Shown here in pieces: positions 58,703 to 64,000 of a DNA stretch of 64,000 nt. Under the pieces are notes generated by a model. The model saw only the letters and a program-made list of their open reading frames with translations, searched no databases and was not told the origin of the DNA. The number at the start of each line of letters is the position of its first letter. Positions within the stretch are counted from its first letter, which is position 1. Both the position numbers and the translations under genes were made by a program. Where the stretch lies: contig NC_052359.1 in NCBI RefSeq assembly GCF_009727055.1, positions 61,480,649 through 61,544,648 of the forward strand. The letters run 5' to 3'. The stretch comes from Benincasa hispida (taxonomy: Eukaryota; Streptophyta; Magnoliopsida; Cucurbitales; Cucurbitaceae).

Positions 58703-61206
58703 AATGGCAGTTGCACGCTATGATATAGAAAAATTCAATAGAAATGGAGCTTTTGCATTATGGAAGACTAAAATAAGAGCTATTCTTGGTCAGAAAACCA
58801 TTAAAACTCTTATGGATCCTACAAAACTTCCAACTACAATGACTTCTGTGTTGGAATATAGAAACAAACAACGGAAGAAAAATGGGATCATTAAGCATTC
58901 TAATTCAGTAATTTTTGCTTCAAATTCATCGTGCACATAAACTAAAAAGAGAGTTTCAACGCTAACCTTTGAAGTACCTCTTGAATCTCAATCTTTAGCT
59001 GCAATCTCCTTTTCCTTTGGTTGTGAACCACTACAAGGTCTTCCATACTATTCTCTTGTAGTATTAAATTGAGTTGTGGGACTCAAAACAAATTTGAATT
59101 AGGGAAATTGGAAGTGAAGAACTGGTTTTTCACCAGTGTGAAGAATACTTCTTCAACCACTTTTCTCAGCAAATTGCAACCGATTGCCTCCTAATTTTCA
59201 CTCAGATCTCATTGTTATATTGCATGACTTTCATGCAAATCAATGTCCTACATGAATTTCAGCTCAAGTTTGAGAATTTAAGTTGTAAAATTAGTGGAAC
59301 CATGAATGAGCTTCTAGAGAAGTGGAAAAATCTAACTTTGAGATTTTCTCATTTTCTTCATTTTTCATTTATTTTGAAACTATTTACAAAATTAAATTTC
59401 AATTTCAGTTTTTAATCTTAAAATTAGAACTAAATTTTATTAATTTTACAAAAATTAATACAAAATTATTTTTTTTCTAATAAAATTAATAATAATTAAT
59501 TAAACAATTTAATTAATTCTAATTAATTTAATATCAAATATTAAATTAATTCAACACTAATTCCACCACCATGAATCCCTATTCATGGATTTAATATTTA
59601 AATCATATTTAAATATTAACCAATTCTCCAATTTCGTTTAATTCCAAAATTAAACGTGTAATTATATCACATATAATTACTAATTCCCTTAATTCGTATT
59701 TGAACGATTCAGATTAACTTCTCACAATATTCTAAGGAGCTAGTAAGGGGGCGTAACGGACCTATAGATCATGGACTCCAATGATCCGAGATTAATTGGC
59801 TAAACTCTTTACATCAAATTAACCCCATTCGTTAACTACCGGGTCACTCCACTAAAGCCCGTAATTGCACTCTCTTCACAGTAGATATACTGTGTTCACT
59901 TGATATAACCATGATTAGTAAGTTAACCCTTCACAGGTTGTTTGTAATAATGACTGGGTCAAAAGGTTGTTTTACCCCCAAGATTACTTCTTATTCCTTA
60001 AGTTCTATTGATCCTCTAATGAACAATTGGTTTATGATCTGATCATTAAATCGAGTCCCTCTCGAGCCAATGAAAGGGTGGGGCCCCTTGTTCAAGACTC
60101 GGAGTCAGCACTTAAGGGAAAAACCTCTCTACTATCCCTAAAAGTAGGTAGGAGTGAGTTTCATCTTGCATCCTTTGTCCCCAATTATTTATCTGGTCTT
60201 ACCCCTGAAATGGGAGGCTTATTGAGCCAACATTGTTGATCCAACCCTCACCTATGAAAATCTAAGGATAATCCCGAATAAACAGGAGTTCATAGTTAGC
60301 TCAAGATTAAGGTCAAGTTACCTAGGTCATCATTTTAAAATAGTCAGTCTTAAACAGTAAATAGCGTTATAAAGTAAGAGTGACTTATTTCTCGGTCCAA
60401 TCTTGCGCAAACTCATTGCATAGGACGCCCTCACTTCTTATGTCACTACATGTACGAATCAGGATCACTTCATCTATAGCACTTTACAACTCCTTGTAAT
60501 AATTATAGAGTGGGCCGCATCTTATAGTGTTATCAGGATAAGACACCCAACCTTATTCAAATACTATAGATCATTTAGACTATTTACTCGAACATGATCC
60601 ACTCTTATGTCTTCACATAAAGTTCAAGCACCCATGTAATAGTCGTGGATCTTTTAGTTTATTGGATTTATTTCTAAAACGAAATAAGCAATTCATATAT
60701 TCAATACAACTTTATTGAATCAAACTTCAATAACAACTTTATTGAATTTATCAGCATAAGTTTATTGTTTACGAACCATGAGTTTTAGGACATAAAATCC
60801 AACATGCTGAAGAAAAAGAAGTGATGGAAAATGTTGCCTATGGAGCAATAGTCCTGAATCTAAGTGATAATGTGTTTAGAGAGGTTATAGATTAAGAAAC
60901 GACATATCTGATGTGGCAAAAACTTGATGAATTGTACCTATCAAAGGACCTTCCAAATCAACATATGTACGAGAGAGGTAAACCTACAGAATGGATCCAA
61001 ATAAGCCTTTAACAGATAATTTAAGTAAATTTAAAAGACTCTATGCTGAATTCAAGAACTTAGGGGATAAAATTGGTGAAGCGAGTGAGTCCTTCATTCT
61101 TATAAACTCTCTCCCATATGCTTACAAAGAGGTAAAAACAGTCCTGAAATATGATAGAGAAAGGATCACAACAGACATTGTTATTTCAGGCATTAAGACT
61201 AAATAA
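58703..61206 (+). pseudogene. Copia-B gag, split by a solo LTR
   Basis: An ATG at 58704 starts MAVARYDIEKFNRNGAFALW; the first part ends at the insertion (58848). Gag resumes after the second target copy at 60810 with VMENVAYGAIVLNLSDNVF, has an in-frame TAG at about 60892, and goes on as LMWQKLDELYLSKDLP and NLSKFKRLYAEFKNLGDKI...LINSLPYAYKEVKTVLKYDRE (to 61206). Removing the LTR and one target copy restores the phase across the gap. A damaged zinc knuckle (CNFYHKIGHLRQDYF) follows at about 61315-61360. Confidence 0.75.
58849..60804 (-). repeat. solo Copia LTR nested in Copia-B gag
   Basis: The 1,956-bp sequence has ends TGTTGG and CCAACA, perfect 6-bp inverted termini. It is flanked by ttctg (58844-58848) and tgctg (60805-60809), a 5-bp target duplication with one change. 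Landmarks (59760-59940 and 60520-60600) match the minus-strand LTR of Copia-A. No internal element DNA is present, so it is a solo LTR left by LTR-LTR recombination. Confidence 0.85.
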
Positions 61207-61499
61207 CTTGAAATTTTATCTTAAAGAAGGAACAAAGTAATGGGAAAGGATTGTTCTCTAAAGGTAAATCCAAGAAAGAAAATAAAAACCAAAATGACAA
61301 AAGCAAATTGAAATGCAACTTTTATCACAAAATTGGGCATCTAAGGCAAGATTATTTCTTCTCGAAGAAGAAACAAAATCGAAGGAATAAAAGAAAAAAC
61401 AAGTAGAGGAACCTAAAGCTGAAGCATCTGTGGCAGAGGAGAGTCTTTTGTTTTCTGATGCCCTCACAATATCTCAGTTCAGTGCAAACAAGGAAGATG

Positions 61500-62620
61500 T
61501 TAATGAAACACACAAGTGGGTACTAGATTTTGGATGTATCTTCTACATGACACCCTCAAAGAATTAGTTTACAACCTATAAAGACACAGATGGAGGTTTG
61601 GTTTATATGGGAAATGATAACTCTTGCAAAATCATTGGAGTAGGATTGGTTTCCTTACAATTCAAGGACGGTTCTGTAACTTTGTTAAGAAATGTTAGGT
61701 ATGTGCCAATACTAAAGAGGAATTTAATCTCTTCAGGGATGTTGGATTCAATTGGATGTGAATACTATGGACATGAAGGAAGATTTAAGGTTAAAAAGGA
61801 CTCAAAAGTAATTTTAGTTGGAGGGAAGACCAATGGACTCTATTCGAGTAAAGATGTTCCAAAAACTCAATATGCTTTAATTGTTTCAAGTGATAAATTG
61901 TTAGAGGCTGACCTATGGTACAAACATTTATCACATATTAGTAGTAAAGGTTTGAAGATATTGTCAAACCAAGGATTACTTCCAGCTAGTTCATCAAAAA
62001 AAATTGAGATGCAAACATTATATCATTGGAAAAGCTACAAGGTAAGAATTTCAAAGGCAGAATATAATACAAAGGAGATCCTAGACTATGTTCATTTAGG
62101 CCTATGGGGTCCTACTCAAACACCTTCACTTAATGGATCTAGGTATTTTCTATCTTTTATTGATGAATTTTCAAGAAAAAGTTAGGTTTCCTTTCTAAAA
62201 ACAAAAGAACAAGTTTTTAATAAGTTCAAAGAATGGAAGATTTTAGGTGAAAATCAAACTTAAGACGAATAAAATATCTTATAACAAACAATGAGCTTGA
62301 GTTTATAATGAGGAATTCAATAACTTATGTAAACAAAATGGTATAGTTAGACTTAGGACTGTTAGGCACACACTGCAACAAAACAGAGTATCTAAAAGGC
62401 TAAATAGGACCATTATGGATAGGGTTAGATGCCAAATGTCTTGAATAATACCAAAAAAATATTGGGTAGAAACAGTAGCATACACTATCTATAGATTAAA
62501 TAGATGTCCACATCACTCCAAAAATTTCATAAGACTTGAGGAGAGATGGACTAAATACCCTCCTAAACCAGAGAATCTTAGAATTTTTGGTTGTGTAGGG
62601 TATGTACATCAAAATCAAGG
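61500..62620 (+). pseudogene. Copia-B protease, GAG-pre-integrase and integrase
   Basis: WVLDFGCIFYMTP (about 61516) is the protease site, with the usual DSG changed to DFG. The frame 61598-62185 carries VRYVPILKRNLISSGMLDSIG, then LEADLWYKHLSHISSKGLKIL (GAG-pre-integrase) and ILDYVHLGLWGP...GSRYFLSFIDEFSRK, the start of the integrase core with its first acidic residue. A TAG at 62183-62185 and later stops break the rest (ITNNELEFIM near 62285, NRTIMDRVRC near 62405). Confidence 0.7.
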
Positions 62621-63159
62621 GAAGTTTACCTAAAGCCATTGAATTATGTTTATTGGATTTACAGAAGGAGTAAAGGGCTTGAAAATGTGGCATCCAATTG
62701 AGAAAAAGAGTATAATCAGTAGATGTGTTCTGTTTAGAGATGAAGAAATGTTCATAATGAGCAAAAGTTCTGAAGAAGAAGGCTTCAATCCATAAATAAT
62801 AAATTTTGAGGTGGAGCAGCCTTCTAATTCTAATAGAACTACAGAACTAAATATAGATATTCCTGTATCTAGTGAAGAAATAGGTGCACAAGAACCTATT
62901 AACATAGAAGATTTTGAATTAAGAAAGAAGAATACCTCACAAACTATAGTTTAGCTATAGATAGGCAAAGAAGAGTAATCATATCTCCAACTAGATACTG
63001 TGAAGCAGATTATGTAAGTGTAGCTCTAAATGCTATGACTAAACTAAGTGAACAAGAATCTCTTACTTTTAATGATGTAGTGAGTTGTAAAGATGAAAAA
63101 GCATAGATAAATGCAATGAATGATGAAAGACATCTTTAGAAGTAAATAAAATATGAGAA

Positions 63160-63810
63160 TTAGTTTATCTACCTAAAGGAGCTAAACCAATATCTTGTAA
63201 ATGGGTTTATAAACTAAAAGATGAAATCTCGAGTATTTAACGACCTAGATTTAAGGCTAGTTAGTGGCTAAAGGTTTCATACAAAAGGAAGGAATAAATT
63301 ACATTGAAATTTTCTCTCATGTTGTGAAACAAACTACTACTACTATAAGAATGTTACTTTCACTAGTTGTATGATTTACATTTAGACCAATTAAATGTAA
63401 AAACAACATTCTTACATGGAGATTTAAAAGAAGTAATATACATGAAACAACCACAAGGTTATGAAGAAAAAGGCAAAGAAGATCATGTGTGTCTACTTAA
63501 AAAGTCCATTGATGGATTCAAACAGTATCCACGATGTTGGTATAAAAGGTTTGATGATTTTATATTTAAAATAAACTTTAAAAGAAGTTCTTATGACAAT
63601 TGTGCTTATATTAATTCAACCTCATATACCACTATTATTTATCTATTGTTATATGTGGATGATATGCTAATTGCAAGTCAATCTAATGAAGTACTCAAAA
63701 AAGTTAAAACTTCTCTAAAGGAAGAACTTGATATGAAAGATCTTGGTGAGTCCAAGAAGATTTTAGGAGTTGAAATCTCTAAAAATAGAGAAAAATGTTC
63801 TTTAATATAA
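63160..63810 (+). pseudogene. Copia-B reverse transcriptase
   Basis: Degraded text (KWVYKLKDE near 63200, LVAKGFIQKEGINYIEIFSHV near 63260-63315) leads into the open frame 63367-63810. That frame has LDQLNVKTTFLHGDLKEVIYMKQPQGY, SIDGFKQYPRCWYKRFDDFI and the active site LLLYVDDMLIA (YVDD at 63652-63663), then LKEELDMKDLGESKKILGVEI. The catalytic Asp pair is intact, but the upstream frame is broken. Confidence 0.8.
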
Positions 63811-63940
63811 CTAGCAAGATTCTTAAAAGAATTAATATACAAGAGGTTAAAGTTGTGGCAATACCTCTAGCACAACACCTTGAGCTTTCATTAGAGAATT
63901 CACCTAAGAAAAATGAAGAGGAACATCTAAATTATATGTA

Positions 63941-64000
63941 TGGGAAATTAACTTCATGGGCCCATTCCCGCCTTCCAACGGCCACACAACTACATTTTAG
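63941..64000 (+). pseudogene. start of a Gypsy integrase core at the window edge
   Basis: The last 55 bases encode INFMGPFPPSNGH, the text found before the first catalytic Asp in both Athila-like integrases here (10604 and 23758). Copia-B text stops just before it. A two-base insertion follows GH. The joint shows that a Gypsy fragment begins here. Confidence 0.6.

Larger units (their letters stand above)
58240..63940 (+). mobile_element. Copia-B (Tork/TNT1-like) retrotransposon, 5' part, decayed
   Basis: A short LTR, a tRNA-Met primer site, gag, protease, integrase and RT follow each other on the plus strand, with a solo LTR nested in gag. Gag text of the 'YDIEKFNRNGAFALWKTKIR' type and the YVDDM active site place it near TNT1/Tork. 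RNase H and the 3' LTR are not reached; Copia text stops near 63940. Many stops are present. Confidence 0.8.

Overview
The window looks like nuclear DNA of a flowering plant. It has GT-AG introns, a type 2 plant metallothionein, a plant kinesin-10 gene and plant LTR-retrotransposon lineages (Copia and Athila-like Gypsy). Repeat style and AT-rich gene-poor DNA would fit a cucurbit, but nothing here proves the family. Only two apparently intact host genes are supported; almost everything else is transposable-element DNA at different stages of decay.

Left part (1 to about 34.9 kb) is one nested retrotransposon cluster. A minus-strand Copia element (Copia-A) has its 3' LTR near 1154-2325 and most of its coding region at 2326-5863. 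The start of a gag of the same type reappears at 29920-29703. Between these lie an Athila-like Gypsy element (Athila-1, 5864-14483, 5' LTR reduced to a stub), a minus-strand Copia LTR (14484-15923 continuing at 29364-29702), and, inside that LTR, a second larger Athila-like element (Athila-2, 15924-29363). Athila-2 carries an extra ORF downstream of integrase and has itself been hit by a solo LTR of the Athila-1 type (20378-22038, perfect 5-bp target duplication). A Copia leader with a dense array of ACGATCGTTTAG-like words (31.56-32.11 kb) and a plus-strand Copia LTR (32.8-34.9 kb) close the cluster.

Middle part (35-49.6 kb) is AT-rich DNA with DNA transposons. A segment of roughly 0.94 kb occurs twice (35823-37089 and 38643-42951). 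Copy 1 was hit by a MITE; copy 2 was hit by a complete but decayed Mutator-like element (MULE, 39349-42713) with terminal inverted repeats, a 9-bp target duplication and palindromic subterminal repeats. Between the copies lies about 1.55 kb of different texture, possibly organelle-derived. Smaller non-autonomous elements and a RNase H-like pseudogene follow.

Right part holds the genes. A three-exon type 2 metallothionein (77 aa) lies on the plus strand at 49850-50510. A twelve-exon kinesin-10 gene (616 aa, KIF22/Kid-like, with a C-terminal helix-hairpin-helix) lies on the minus strand at 57536-53654, with promoter words typical of mitotic genes. From about 58.24 kb to the end is a plus-strand Copia element of Tork/TNT1 type (Copia-B), split in its gag by a 1,956-bp solo LTR. 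It breaks off at about 63.94 kb into a piece of Gypsy integrase. The two genes show no sign of acting together; they are neighbours in a repeat-rich region.
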